Shown: positions 11,784 to 26,984, counted from the first letter of the stretch. The stretch: 64,000 bases of DNA from Chionoecetes opilio (GCA_016584305.1 JACEEZ010022562.1:18136-82135); one strand, 5' to 3'. Notes: a model not told the origin generated them from the sequence alone. Program-made: numbers and translations.

Positions 11784-12478
11784 TTAACCCTTTCACGCAC
11801 GAAAAGTTTAATAAGTTTTTCCGTCCACTGCAACATCCCTTATGCTCCCTAAGGGCCCCGCGAAATGGCCTGACTGTGCGGCGAATTATTTTTTTATGTT
11901 ATCAATTTCACCAACGTGTATTCTTTTTTCCTGGCATTTTTATATATCATTGGTTTGCAAGAGATTATTCTGCCTTATGAAAGAAAAAAATAACAAGAAA
12001 TGCAAATAAATAGCGGAATTTACCGATCCGAAAAAATATTGAGTAAAGAGAAATAAGAAATACTTACGTTCACCACTTCGTAGCTCGAAACTTCCTGAGT
12101 CAACTTTTTATGGTTTATATGCCAATAAAAGCGAAGTTTTATGAGGATTCCAACGCTACATTATAATTTTCATATGGCCAGTATGGCCAGCTCGGGACAC
12201 CTTTTAAAGGGACGACAGTCCGCGCTCACAGGCTGCCTGCTGAGTGGAAACTGACACACAAACCCTTATCATTTCATATCCACTCACACGAGAGAGTTAA
12301 CAATTAGTTTATTTTATAGGTCTAGCTTGGATCTTTGACGCAGTAAATTTTGACGCAATTCTGATAAATACTTTATTTTTGGCGAATTTTTTAGTTTTTT
12401 GACGCAATTCGCGTCAAAGCTCAGATTGCAGACGGGCCCATTTTGACGCGATCGCGTCACCGTGCGTGAAAGGGTTAA
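11784..12478. mobile_element. piggyBac-type MITE with TTAA duplication
   Basis: TTAA at 11784-11787 is followed by CCCTTTCACGCACG. The other end reads CGTGCGTGAAAGGG before TTAA at 12475-12478. The CCC...GGG ends with a TTAA target are the piggyBac signature. The 687-bp interior (11788-12474) has no transposase, and contains several TTTGACGC or GACGCAATT motifs near the right end. It sits inside the 3' part of the Tc1 relic, so it is the younger insertion. Confidence 0.85.
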
Positions 12479-12490
12479 CATTAAGGTAAG

Positions 12491-13282
12491 TACCGTATTT
12501 TACGGCTTATAGACGCACTTTTTCCCCAAAAAAATACCTTAAAAATACTAATGCGTCTTCCAAGACGAATGTTGTAGGAGGTTAGCTTGGGTAGCTATTC
12601 AATTCAGCCTCTTATATGATGTAACCTCAGTACTTACATGTTACAAGTATTTCAAAAAACCATAAGACATTCAAATCAACTAATCTGTCCTCACGCTGTA
12701 ATGTTTACAAAGGGAGCCCATTCCGCCTCGGCAGATTGGCGCCAACAGCCATTCCGTGTATAAGGAACTTTGTTTGTTACATTAGATGAAAGTTTGTATA
12801 CTTATGTACATGCAGCCACCACAAATACTACAGGCATACAGGAAAATTCAAACAATACTTGGTGAGGAATAGGAGGCAGGCAACGTAGTGAGGCACGGGA
12901 GGGCGTGAGAGGTGTTTACACTGGGGCCCCACAAAGACAGACTCAACAGATCGGCACGCCAGGCAGGCATGCAGCTTCACACCGCCGCAGTCGGATTTGT
13001 TTCACTCCCGCCGTCCGACCTGCGTGCACATGTTCAGCCAGCCAACATGACGATTTACTTATACTACTATCGCAATCGCATACAAGCTAGAAAATAAAAA
13101 TGGCTGATGAGCAGTGGTGAATGAAATATGGTGAATAGTGAGTGTGTTCTGGTGTGAAAATGACTGTATAGCGGACAACAGTTTTGGTGGTCTGGTTTTT
13201 TTATTTTTTTTATTAGAAATTTCTTTCCAAAATCAGGTGCGTCTTCCAAGATGTAGTGTCTTATAAGCCGTAAAATACGGTA
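12491..13282. mobile_element. TA-flanked MITE with CCGTATTTTACGG ends, complete copy
   Basis: TA at 12491-12492 and 13281-13282 brackets 788 bp. The left end reads CCGTATTTTACGGCTTAT then AGACGCAC. The right end reads GTGTCTTATAAGCCG then TAAAATACGG. The inverted ends extend into the TGCGTCTTCCAAGA motif, about 80 bp apart from small gaps. It has no transposase. A second, inverted and expanded copy opens this window (1-1314). Confidence 0.85.
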
Positions 13283-14345
13283 ATCACTGTTTATTGTACC
13301 ATCATAGTTGTCTACCGCATTGGGCTACGGGCCTCCGGGTACTAATTCGGCCATCCGAGCACCATCGTTAGGAATCACTGCTCTAAGGTGTCCGGTAACA
13401 GCCGGTAACGGCGTGGTGATGGTCAGGTGTCCCTTATCAACTCTCACAGCAAGCTGGATGAGCCTGCTCATCCGTGGGTCACGCGGCTCACTTCGTCATG
13501 CTACGTCAACCCTGAGGGGTGGGACCCTGTTCGCCACAAACACTATTCTTAGTTCTTATTCATTCAGTTTTTATTTAGATTCTTAGTTGTGGGCATTACA
13601 TATCCAAATTCATCTTAACATGGATGCTAGCTTACCTCATAAGAGGGCTGAACGTGGATGTGGAGTGTAGGACAAGCAGTCCAGCGGACGTGTTGTCGGC
13701 CTGCTTGTCGTACCCAGGGAGAGAGAAAGGACGCCATAAGGCCCGTTCACATCTCCTCGACTCGAGTCAGCGACCACTGAGTCACGACTTGCTGAGTCAT
13801 CCAGTCCATGCAGACTGCAGTCAATTTTGGGGGGCTGAAACTCATAATTGGCGTGGTTGGCTCGGGTTGTCATAGTTAGGCGACTAATCGACGACTAGTC
13901 CGCGATAGTCACGGACTAAAACTAATTTAACCGCCAATATTGGGTTGCCGTCATGCGGCGATAGTTGCCGACAGTCGCAGCACGGCGCTTGGTTGCCGTC
14001 ATGCTGCAACTGTTCCCAGTCATGCTGCGACTGACGCCGAGTGGTTGTAGATGTGGGCAGCGCTCTGGCCCATCCCCCACACCACTGTTCAACCTTCGCT
14101 TGTGTAGTGAAGCACGCCACCGATGTCAGTCACACTGTTGTCCACACACTTGCCCACCTTGACTACGCCACAAGTACTGATGTGCCTCCTAATGTTATTA
14201 ATTGAACACAATAACTACAACATGGTGATAACAATCGCCAAGGCACTAATTAAGATACTGCGAAAGCGATAAAGATACTGCTCTAAATATAGTAGATAAT
14301 GATGACGATAATAATAATAATAATAATAATAATAAAGTAATAATA
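13283..14345. other. Intergenic stretch, no gene seen; (TAA)n at 14308-14336
   Basis: No ORF with a known domain is visible. About 13895-14060 repeats GTTGCCGTCATGC(G/T)GC-type and CGACTAGTC-type motifs at short range. A short TAA microsatellite (ATAATAATAATAA) precedes the Tigger-like end at 14346. Confidence 0.55.
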
Positions 14346-14535
14346 TACACACAACCCTCGTTTTCCCGGACTAATAGGGGGGAGCACTGGTCCGGGAACC
14401 GCAAACGTCCGGGAATCGCAACAGTCCGAGGCCATTACCCACCCCCGGACATTTATCCTACTCTAGTATTTACTGTCCGGCAACCGCCAATATCAACTAC
14501 CCCGCCACGGACTTTTACGTCACTTTGTTTGTTTT
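14346..14535 (+). mobile_element. Tigger-like terminus (same family as 4883)
   Basis: It starts CACACAACCCTCGTTTTCCC, like 4881, with further GTCCGGGAA and GTCCGG motifs to about 14480. It then passes into ACCCCGCCACGGACTTTTACGTC, which is the inverse of 5465-5490. No transposase is present. Confidence 0.65.
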
Positions 14536-15059
14536 TAGGGCTGCGAGGATCCCTTGGGAACACTATGTGCCCTGGTGATGTCCTATGATGCTATCACAGG
14601 CACTGTAGTTGACCTGTCTTCCTCAGGAAGGCACAGGTGAGGCGGATGACAGCGTGTTGCCGGTAGGGGTGGACGCCAGCCGCCGCCAGTAGGGTGGGCA
14701 GGTCACAGGTGGCGACGTTCCGGGTGAGGAGTTGAGAGCGTAGCACTACACGGTGGGAGTGGAAGCGCGGACACTGCAGCAGAAAGTGTTCAATAGTCTC
14801 AGATGTTCCTGCACCAGGGGCAGTGGGGTCAGGGGACTGACGGAGACGGTGCAGGTGAACTGTGAGTGTCTTGTGCCCAAATGTAAACATACGACCGCGG
14901 AGCATGCTGCCAGCTGGCGGGAGGCCAGCCGCCGCTAGCAGGGTGGGCAGGTCACAGGTGGCGATGTTCAGGGTGGAGTTGACTGTAGCACTACACGGTG
15001 GGAGTGGAAGCTGGCATGCAGCAGAAAGTCTCATAGTCTCGACCGCAGGGCAGTGGCAN
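14536..15059 (-). pseudogene. LINE 3' end (RNase H/finger family) with partial internal duplication
   Basis: The minus strand has the 3' UTR (14536-14593), the stop at 14594 and the last about 100 residues, including IEHFLLQCPRFHSHRVVLRS and CAFLRKTGQLQCL. About 245 bp further on (14920-15045) the same coding block, starting at GGGTGGGCAGGTCACAGGTG, appears again. It degrades towards an N at 15059, where LINE sequence stops. The second block has random small losses, which fits a bad assembly join as well as a real duplication. Confidence 0.7.
15059..15059. other. Ambiguous base
   Basis: Single N where a degenerating LINE duplicate ends and unrelated AT-rich sequence begins. Confidence 1.
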
Positions 15060-16383
15060 AACCCGGTTTTCTTTTTTTCCCAACCGTACACTTCGCGTCT
15101 TTCGCTTGTCTGTGCGCTTCGTAACCGACACTTTCCCCTTACATTCCACCATGGTTTATGGTAATTTCTAGTAATTTTCTTCCCATTGATAGCTTGAAAT
15201 ATGTAAATTTCTCTAAAATAAAGTATATTACTAACACCCTTTTCCGAGTTCATTTTTTCCTAACTCATCGGATTTTAAAAGCTGCTGTACAGGATTCCCT
15301 ACCAGTTTACTTAACTCCTTATGTGCATTATCCCTCAATCATTACTCCTATTGTACTTTTTATTATTAACCTGAGCTAGCTAACAACCTAACCATTAAAT
15401 TTGTACACTAGGACAGAAATTCCTTATACAATTGGGAATGTCGTTTCTATTCACCTCATTAGTTTAAAAAAATATTCTCTCTATGAACTTCCGTCGGAAA
15501 TCACTATTTTCGGAGATATAAGACATTTTTAATAGGAAGGAGTGAAATGAGATATAAAAATTAAACTAACCTAACCCCACCTTTGGACTCACTAATATAA
15601 CCTAACCAACCTAACCAAACCTATTCCCATGCTTTAACCTCCAAACTAAAGCCAAATCTGCATTAAAGAAGTGTTTAGATAGATTTCTAGAAAGTGTCTA
15701 GAAAGCTTTCTGACGTCAGCACAGACTCCAGTAAGGGATAGTAGTGATGAATACCGCGTGAGTAAAACCCAAGGTTTTTATTTTATATTCCTTTTCTCCA
15801 ATATCTAAGCATGGATAAAGTCCGTGACAGGGAAAAGAGAGAAGTCACCCTTCCACGCGCTGCGTCTGCAATGTTCTGTATTATCATTGAGTTAGCATGC
15901 AAAAGAGAGTTAGCTGTGTTCTCCAGTATGGGTAGTATTTTATTCATTTCCATAGAAATATATAGTCGTTTAAACTGGCTAGCACCTTGTTCATAGTAAA
16001 GTTAGTTTATCAACATTACAGGGCAAGATCATTCACATGCATTTTAGTTTAGCGATTTTCATGCAGTTTAAAATGTATGGCTTTATTTGTTTGCTGATGC
16101 TATGGAAGCTAGCTGATTAAACCTGTTACGTAATTCTTCTACATCCTCATTTCATAGCCGTTCCAAAAAATCATGCGTGACAGTTTGACCTATTAAACCC
16201 TCAATGAATCCCGTTAAACTCGGTTAGAAAAAATCAAGGCCGTTGGTTTGTTGCTAGGGCAAGATTGATTGTGTCATTGAGGTAAGTCAGCCGTTTCACG
16301 AAAGAGAGGAAAATAATGGTTCTATGAAAATTCTTGATCCCCTGAACATAGGTTTCTGTGGGAGATATTTTCCAAATTAAATT
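15060..16383. other. AT-rich stretch, no gene seen
   Basis: No recognisable ORF. A short AACCTAACC-rich patch at about 15565-15640, followed by GGTTAAAGC-type sequence, is the inverse of 5620-5680, marking another dispersed repeat. The stretch lies directly after the C-terminus of the gypsy pol and could include its LTR, but no matching second LTR was found. Confidence 0.45.
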
Positions 16384-19300
16384 TTAAAAGCTGTGTTCCA
16401 GTTGCTCCGTGACGCCCCTCAACCTGCTCGGTACCTCAGAAGAGCAGTATGGGGGTACGTAACCCAAAACAATCCCCCAAAGGGGGAGACTCGAACAAGT
16501 GGGAACGGGGCTCCGGGCTTGGATGGCAGGGTCCAGACCCAGAGTAAGCTCATGGTGAAGAGATATATGAAGGCAAACTGTCGGGAACAAAAACAACTAT
16601 CAAACTGCAACAAACTATTTGTTACCGAGCGAAGGTTTTTTAAGCATGCGGTGGTAATTTGGAAGATTTTGAGTTTCTTTAGTCAGACGGTAGCATTGCC
16701 ATGTTGCAGTTTCTATGGGGTTAAAAATCAGGTTTTCACTGGTTTTTTAAGTCTGTCACTGTTACTCCCTCCAATGAAATTTAAACCCAAAGGATAAAAA
16801 TATCCCCAAACTTTGCCTTTGTAATTTTTTTTTAACAATTTAAAAAATTTTTTAAACAAGTTTGGTTTCCCACAAATTTAGGAGACAATTTTGAGTGTCT
16901 CTCGGGTACCTAATATTAAAAAGCCCCTACTTGTACATTAAAGGGACAACGTTTGTGTTGTTGGGAAGCACATAGCAGTTTTTGAAACTAGCAGTCTTTT
17001 TTTAATCTTTAGGGATGTCTGAAAAAAACTGCAATTGGTCATAGCATAATCATCAATTTATCCGGGTTTGTTGAGGATACTAGCAAGTATAAGGAGTCTT
17101 TTCTCTACCCCAAAAACTATATAATCGGGGATTGTCCTTTGACCCCAAACGCTACTATTTTTGCTAGTGCACATTGGAAACCAAATTTTTCCCAATTTTC
17201 TAGTAAGCCCGAAAAACCGGGGCAAAAAAATTTCTAGGATTTTCCTTTTAGTGCGCCCCCAAAAGGCCCTTACGCGGGGGTGATATTTTGTACAAAGGTT
17301 TGACTTATGTTTACACATTTGCAAATTTCCCGACGTGTTTTGCGAAAACCCCACCCCGTTGTCACGAAATAATACCCCGGGGTGTCGATAGGCACGCCCG
17401 TTACCTTGAGGGTTGTAATTGTTGCCGTTTTGCAAGGATTCCTTTACTGGGAGGAACCTTTGTATTTTCCCTCTATAATGATGCCCCCCCCTGTTTGAGT
17501 GAATATATGCTGGGGCAGCCAAAAAGGGGGAAATAACAGAAAAAAATTGATAACTGTTGTGCGCTCATTTTTAGAAAAGGAAAAAAAAAAGGGAAATTTG
17601 GGGAATACTCATCCCAAACTTAAAAAAATATTGGTTTTTATCAGGTTTTTGGGGAGGCCCTTTAAAAGTCAACGTTAAGCCTTTCAAATGGCGATAGCCT
17701 TTACGAGAGGGGTCCTATCAGGTTGATGAAAATTAGGTTTGCCTTGCAATATTTTACATGACAACAACTTGCCTGACATCTTCAGCAGAGAAAGGGGTAG
17801 ATTTTTAGACTTAGAATGTAGCAAACGGTAACCCCCTGGAGGGCATAAACTCACTGAAGGGCAACAGGAGGGGAGGTCGGGGGCATGTTGCTCCACAAAC
17901 AGACCGGGAAAAATACTCGGGAGGGAATGTTTTTTCCTATATTAAACAATATCAAAACATAGCATGACAATTCCACCCCTCCATTTTAGATTTTTCTTTC
18001 TTAACTTGCTTTTGTGCTGCTTATCAAAATTTACTTCACTGAGCGTTGGTTTTTTTTTTAAGTGAAATGTTTCCCAACAATTTAAGCCTCCAGTGGCGGA
18101 CTGTCCGAGATAGCCTGGGCCTCCTTTTCCCACAGCAGCATGGGTTTTTCTGGCCCTTTCAAGGTTCGTGAAAAGAAAGCAAAGGACGTCCAGCTTGAGT
18201 GAGGACGCTGCAATGGCGGAGTTTAAAGCACGTTTCAACGAAAAAGGACAGACTCGTCGTCCCCTTGACCCCGGGGTTCTATGTCCCCCTTGAGTTTGAA
18301 GAACGCTTCTTTTGCTTCCTCCGTAAAGGAAATGTAGGTAGTGGCACTCAGGGGGGAAAATCTTCTAGAATAATTTATATCCCCTTTTGAATATAAGCAA
18401 AAAGACCAAGCGAACGGTTTTTTTTTTTTTTTTGGACTTCATGTCCCCGGCAGAGTAAGTCTCGAAGCGGTTCCATGTTCCGGGTTCGGGCCCCGAATCA
18501 CTCCTTCCCCCACCCGTAACCCTAGAATTGAGATGCCGTTGAAAAAGAACCTTGTTTTCTTTGTAAACGATTTTCCCTTCTTTGGCAGCTTAAAGGAATC
18601 TCTTCGATTATTATCGTGTTTTCTTGTGCATCCCCACAAAGGGTAACGTCGTCCAATTTACGCCTGGGCTCCAAAGCCCTCTTTTTTTGATTAACGATCC
18701 ATGGTTTTTGGAAAACAAAGGCTACTCCGTTTGTTAAACCCCAAAAGGGACACGAGTAAATTGGTATAATTTCCACAGCCTAAAGGGAGTAATGGGTTTT
18801 CTTGACTTTAATTTTGCCCTTTAGATACGCCTGCGGAGTCAATCGTACTGAAAAACACGTACTTAGGATCTTGTTTTCCGGTCATCAATCGAGGGGAAGG
18901 GGGACCCGTCAAAAAAGTTAAATTTTTAAAAAATTTTTCCCTAATCGATAGCAGGCGTTTCTTGCGAGATTCATTTTTTTAACAACGGACAACTTGTGCC
19001 GCCAAGGGGAGTTATTAGTTCAATACCCTTCACTTAAAAAGCCCCTTTTCACTTTTTTCTCTATGAATTCACGATCATCGAAAAGAAAGTGTGATTAGAT
19101 GGACTGGATGACAGTCAGGCCCTCAGTTTGAAAAAAGTTCCGGTGGGGCATATTTATTAGCCGAACCCCAGTAACAAGTGGAGGGGGTCATCACCGTACG
19201 TCAGGTAAAATTTCTCTGTAGCATCTGGAAATTTGGGGCCCAAGTTACTTTTAGGCACGGTGGTAGTATAGTTTTTGGTCCATTTTCATACGTGGCCCGT

Positions 19301-19650
19301 TCACTTTGATGTCAACTCTACATAATCCAGATGTCTGAGTGGGGAGTGAAGTGAACCCGTCCAAAATACTTTGCGATTGTTAAACCCGTAAAGATGACGC
19401 TTCATATCCGGTGAATAAAACTTTCTGAACTGCCACTGTCAACAAGGGCCATTTGTTTTTCATTCCCTTGTTGAAAATTCAAAAAGACGCTTTTTGGGTA
19501 ATGCACCATGATGGCCCCTGAACTATGTACCAGCATAAACTGTCAGAAGGGGGAACTAAGCCTGACATAGGGGGATCGGACACTTTTTTTCCTTAGTGAC
19601 CCTTTTTTGAACTTGTGACACTCCGCTTCCGTGCCGGACCTTCGAACGTG
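16384..19650 (-). pseudogene. Ty3/gypsy retrotransposon gag-pol, heavily frameshifted
   Basis: Read on the minus strand, the domains fall in Ty3/gypsy order. A CCHC-like basic patch lies at about 19580-19640. An aspartic-protease motif LVDSGSS is at 19420-19460. In the reverse transcriptase, FSTID is near 18850, WGLTNGVA is at 18728-18755, and LDDVTLCG is at 18633-18656, the YxDD box with Tyr replaced. RNase H lies at 17942-18238. An integrase zinc-binding part is at 17684-17896. The integrase core at 17058-17522 has HSNRG where an Asp is expected, and NPQGNG. Frames break every 50-100 bp and homopolymers are inflated. The C-terminus appears to end at 16384. LTRs were not identified. It is not functional as read; sequencing error may account for much of the damage. 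Confidence 0.75.
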
Positions 19651-20814
19651 GGCCTCGAAAAACCCAAAAAAAACACTGCGTTGGTGGGAGCCCGTAACCC
19701 AAGCAGTTTTGGTTGATCACGGGTTTTCTTCACAAGCGCACTTAAAAGCCCAATGATGACCCCACCCTAGGACTTGAATCCTTTTTTGGGGGAATCAGGC
19801 CGCGCCTGGAAAAAATTGTTGTTAATCAAATTTTTGTTCTTAAAACCGTGCCTATTGTGAGATACAAAACCCCTGATAAGATCCCTGATGGACCTTCACA
19901 CTGCTGAGTTTCAGTCACGCCTTAAATTTAAGTCTTTGCTTAACCTTTTTGGGCACTAAAGTTTCGTCGGATTTTCGCCCAAATTCTGACGGCGATAGCA
20001 AGGCTGACGTGCGAAAACTTCATTCGTAGGTTTTACGTATGAGCCTGTAGTGTGCTTTGGGATGACATACGATCAGCCCTAACGTACCCCTCCCATAATC
20101 TACACTCAGATTAGTTTCTACACTCTAGGGGAAAAGTTTGGTGGGACTGACTTGTTCACATTTTTTACCCCCGGGACAGCCTCCAAAAAGTTTCAACGTT
20201 GAGCCAGGCTCCACCCCTGCCCCGCCGTGACGAGCTGGGGTCGGCGTCGAGGGGTTCGGCCTCAGCAAAACCCCCATTCGTGAAATAGCGACGCCCATGG
20301 ATGCCCAAATCAAGAGATTTTATTTTTGGTTAAGTAAATTGATGTGGAAAAACAAAACACTTGACTCTTTGTGGTTTTACTTAACACAAAAATCTTGTGC
20401 ATTCCTGTAACAATATTACTCAGTATCAGAGTGGAAATTTTTAAAAAAGTAAAAACTTTTACCAAGTAATATACAGCAAGGGATATTGGGGAAACCCACC
20501 TGGGGTTTTTCTTGCTTCTGGGACTGATCCAACCGCTAGCTACTTTAAACCCCCCTTTACTACTACGCGGTGTTTCCAAAACCTACGTTTAAATGACGAA
20601 ATACCCCAACCCTCAAAAAAGTTACCTTAGTATTGAAGTAGGCCCCAAACACTAGTTATCATCAACTAACCCTTTTCACGTTATATAAGGGTTTGACTGT
20701 CATAAAAACCTTATGCTCGGGGACGTAAACTCGGAATTTGATATAAATCGGCATGGGAAAAAACAAGGTTGTTGTTGTTTTGTTGTTTTTTTTTGGTTTT
20801 TTTTACACCTTGGG
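19651..20814. other. Noisy stretch upstream of gypsy pol, no assignable gene
   Basis: This should hold gag if the gypsy element continues, but no motif is clear enough to claim it. Inflated C, A and T runs continue through it. Confidence 0.4.
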
Positions 20815-21000
20815 CCCATAGCGGTTTAGGCAGTAGCCCTGGGTGGGATGGTAGGCCCTGGGGGCTCACTCGGGGGGGGATTGTTGGCCCTGCCCGTTGG
20901 TGGCGCAGGCAGGATCTTATAGTGACGCCTGTGATTAGAGGCTCATGCCGCCCCCCCTGTGTCCTCCCATGCACTCGCATTCGCAGGTGGAGTTAATGGA
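20815..21000. repeat. Dispersed repeat, copy 2 (see 7430-7620)
   Basis: It aligns with 7430-7620 from TGGTAGGCCCTGG through GTGGCGCAGGCAGGAT and ATAGTGACGCCTGTGATTAG to GTGGAGTTAATGG. No LINE coding sequence follows here. Confidence 0.7.
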
Positions 21001-21357
21001 CAGGGCATAGTGTTGCAGTAATTAAGTGCTCAAGTGATGTAAAATTAAGTTGTACAGGTACAGTACTGTATACAATACAGTACAGAGTTGTGATTATAAA
21101 GTGATTAAAGTGATACCAGTGTTAAAATGCGACTGAGTCCCCCTAACATCTTCTACATGTTACAACAAGGCTCCCCTCTCCTTGGATTACATGCCTGCTG
21201 CTACCCGTTCACTGGTAAGTGTAGTTTTTATGCTTTTACAGTACTATATATATATATATATTTTTTTACCCATATAAGAGGAGGACATTGCATAACTCGG
21301 CACATTGAATAACTCGGCAAGGCCAGAGCCCTATCGTGCCGAGTTATAAGGCTTTTA

Positions 21358-24680
<3,323 letters not shown>

Positions 24681-24943
24681 TTCACCGTCCCTTCAGGCTA
24701 AAGGTTCCTGCACATCTCACGGCCTAAAATCCAAGCGGCAGAAAGTTGTGCCGGCCTAACTGGATCACGGCAGAAAAAATGTCCGGCCTAATAGTCCGTC
24801 ACTGGTCTTATACCACTGCTCAGGTCTGTTTCTGTTTATTTGTCCTTGCCTTTATTTTTCATCATTTCTTTTTGTTTACACATTTCACACAAGATTTGTT
24901 GTATCGCCCCTGCCATATCTCCCTTACTACCTCATGAAACACT

Positions 24944-25330
24944 AATCTTTTATCATACACGCCTTCCACTAACCTTCAAGCCTCTTGGCAAGCTGTTACT
25001 TTGGTCAAAATCACAGACAGGAGTAATCTGATACGAATAAACTCCGCCGTCGCCATCAGCACAGTCTAGACCGCGGGACGGGCGCCTCTCCCAGCCCTCC
25101 CTTACAGACAGCAGCTTGGCTAGGTTAGGTTAAGGTTAAGGTTAGGTTTAGTTAAGCTTTATTAGTTTAGCTTTATTTATAACTAAACAAAACCTAACCT
25201 AGCCAAGCTGCTGTCCGTAAGGGAGGGCTGGGAGAGGCGCCCGTCCCGCGGTCTGGACTGTGCTTATTTTGACCAAAGTAACAGCTTGCCAAGAGGTTTG
25301 AAGGTTAGAAGACGTGTATGACAAAAGATT
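24944..25330. repeat. Long hairpin, arms about 165 bp
   Basis: AATCTTTTATCATACACG at 24944 pairs with CGTGTATGACAAAAGATT at 25313-25330. Pairing continues through the GGCAAGCTGTTACTTTGGTC and CCGCGGGACGGGCGCC blocks to a short AT-rich loop near 25165. The left arm has an extra about 45 bases (25012-25056) absent from the right arm. AACCTAACC/GGTTAGGTT repeats sit near the loop. This could be a fold-back element or a palindromic read artefact. Transcribed, it would make dsRNA. Confidence 0.85.
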
Positions 25331-25639
25331 AGGTAAATTGGTACTTTCAACCAGTAATTGAGTACGAGGTCAAAAGTACTCTTTTCACATGTATTTTGAT
25401 GTGTTAACCCGGGAACTGCGGGAGCAAAGATTTTTTAGTGCCACCAGTGCGGGAATGTGAGTGAAACAGTGACCATTACAGAATTGGATGAAAATCACAA
25501 CGTCAAGTTAGTAAAAATCCGCATACGGCAATATATCTATTGTTAACCCAAACGTATGGGGTTGTGGTGTGGCTGTGGTCGGGAGTTGAAATATCTGGCG
25601 CGAATGGCACCAAACCGCTGGCGAGAGCCTGCTGAGGTG

Positions 25640-25880
25640 GGGTCATGGATGCCACTCCTTGGGATGTTTCCAAAGATTTTGAGGGCATTATTCAAGTATT
25701 TCTCCAGTAGTTTATCTCAAGGTAAGCATAGGTACCGTTGTACTGTACCTTGAGATAAACGACTGGAGAAATACTTGAATAATCCCTCCATAAGTCCCAA
25801 GATAGACAAAAAATATCCCAACGCCAGGACCCAAATCCCAAGATCTTGGGAAAAAACCCAAGGAGTGGTATCCCAGCGTA
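25640..25880. repeat. Second inverted repeat, 38-bp perfect core
   Basis: ATTATTCAAGTATTTCTCCA at 25687 pairs with the inverse ending at 25783, with only A/C changes over 38 bp and a 22-base loop. The pairing continues further out: CCACTCCTTGGG near 25650 is inverted as CCCAAGGAGTGG near 25857. The right arm has about 50 extra bases. Confidence 0.8.
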
Positions 25881-26000
25881 GAGCGTAGTTGGGCAGATGG
25901 TGGTGTGTGGTGTCGAGGGCTGACATCAAGGCGTTTATGTGACACAGTTTGTAGACTTCTACGAATGTTGGCGCGGTTTTTGTATGCTTTTTAGAATTGC

Positions 26001-26435
26001 GCTTCCGGAAGGCATGCCACAGTCGCTCAGCAGAGCCTTCCGGAAGGCATGCCACAGTCGCTCAGCAGAGCCTTCCGGAAGGCATGCCGCAGTCGCTCAG
26101 CAGAGCCTTCCGGAAGGCATGCCGCAGTCGCTCAGCAGAGCCTTCCGGAAGGCATGCACAGTCGCTCAGCAGAGCCTTCCGGAAGGCATGCCGCAGTCGC
26201 TCAGCAGAGCCTTCCGGAAGGCATGCCACAGTCGCTCAGCAGAGCCTTCCGGAAGGCATGCCGCAGTCGCTCAGCAGAGCCTTCCGGAAGGCATGCCGCA
26301 GTCGCTCAGCAGAGCCTTCCGGAAGGCATGCCGCAGTCGCTCAGCAGAGCCTTCCGGAAGGCATGCCACAGTCGCTCAGCAGAGCCTTCCGGAAGGCATG
26401 CCAGTCGCTCAGCAGAGCCTTCCGGAAGGCTTGCC
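26001..26435. repeat. 35-bp palindromic minisatellite, array A, about 12 units
   Basis: Each unit contains the perfect palindrome GCCTTCCGGAAGGC plus ATGCCGCAGTCGCTCAGCAG. Since 35 is not a multiple of three, all plus frames stay open and produce 150-190 codon ORFs that are not genes. Further arrays lie at 32985-33190 and 37315-37975. Confidence 0.93.
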
Positions 26436-26734
26436 GCAGCCCACGGGTTAAGAATAACAGCCACATTAAAAATTGTCGGAAATGCCTCATTTTGCAGTTT
26501 TCCCCCTCCATAACACACCTGGGGACCCGCCGGGAATGTGGGGTTTTGGGCGGGGAAAGTGGAAGAGTTTTGTACTGACAGTATATTATGTGGATGACGT
26601 AAAATATATCCGGTAAACACTCTATGGGATGACATAAGGCCGAAAACACATACAAATATATTACCTATAAACTCTACTGGAATTACTTACCTATTCCTGG
26701 AGAAATCTCGTTAAATCTTTAACTACAACCCATT
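26436..26734. repeat. Flank of minisatellite, dispersed repeat (empty site)
   Basis: From GGGTTAAGAATAACAGCC to CTTTAACTACA this matches 37976-38130 plus 39311-39460. The site CAGTATATTATGTGGAT at about 26578 is uninterrupted here, while the other copy has an RTE insertion at this point. Part of the unit (TTAAGAAT...AAATGCCTCAT) is also found inverted at about 40970-41030. Confidence 0.8.
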
Positions 26735-26953
26735 ACCCATCACCCTACATCAAGGTTTCCTCAATTCTCGCAACCCACTTTTTTTTTTCACAATTATCGC
26801 TAATAGGCTGCTAAAAAAAAAAGAAAAAAAAAAGTGATCGAATCATCTCATAAGTGGGCTTATGACTTTCCCCTGGTCAACCCGGTTCCAAAAATGTGCC
26901 ATATGAGGTGATTGCGCCACGAGGGGCGGAACCTATACCACACACACACACAC

Positions 26954-26984
<31 letters not shown>

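Noticed and set aside
26001..26578. Three overlapping 150-190 codon plus-strand ORFs rich in Ser/Arg/Pro
   Set aside because: All are readings of the 35-bp minisatellite in different frames.
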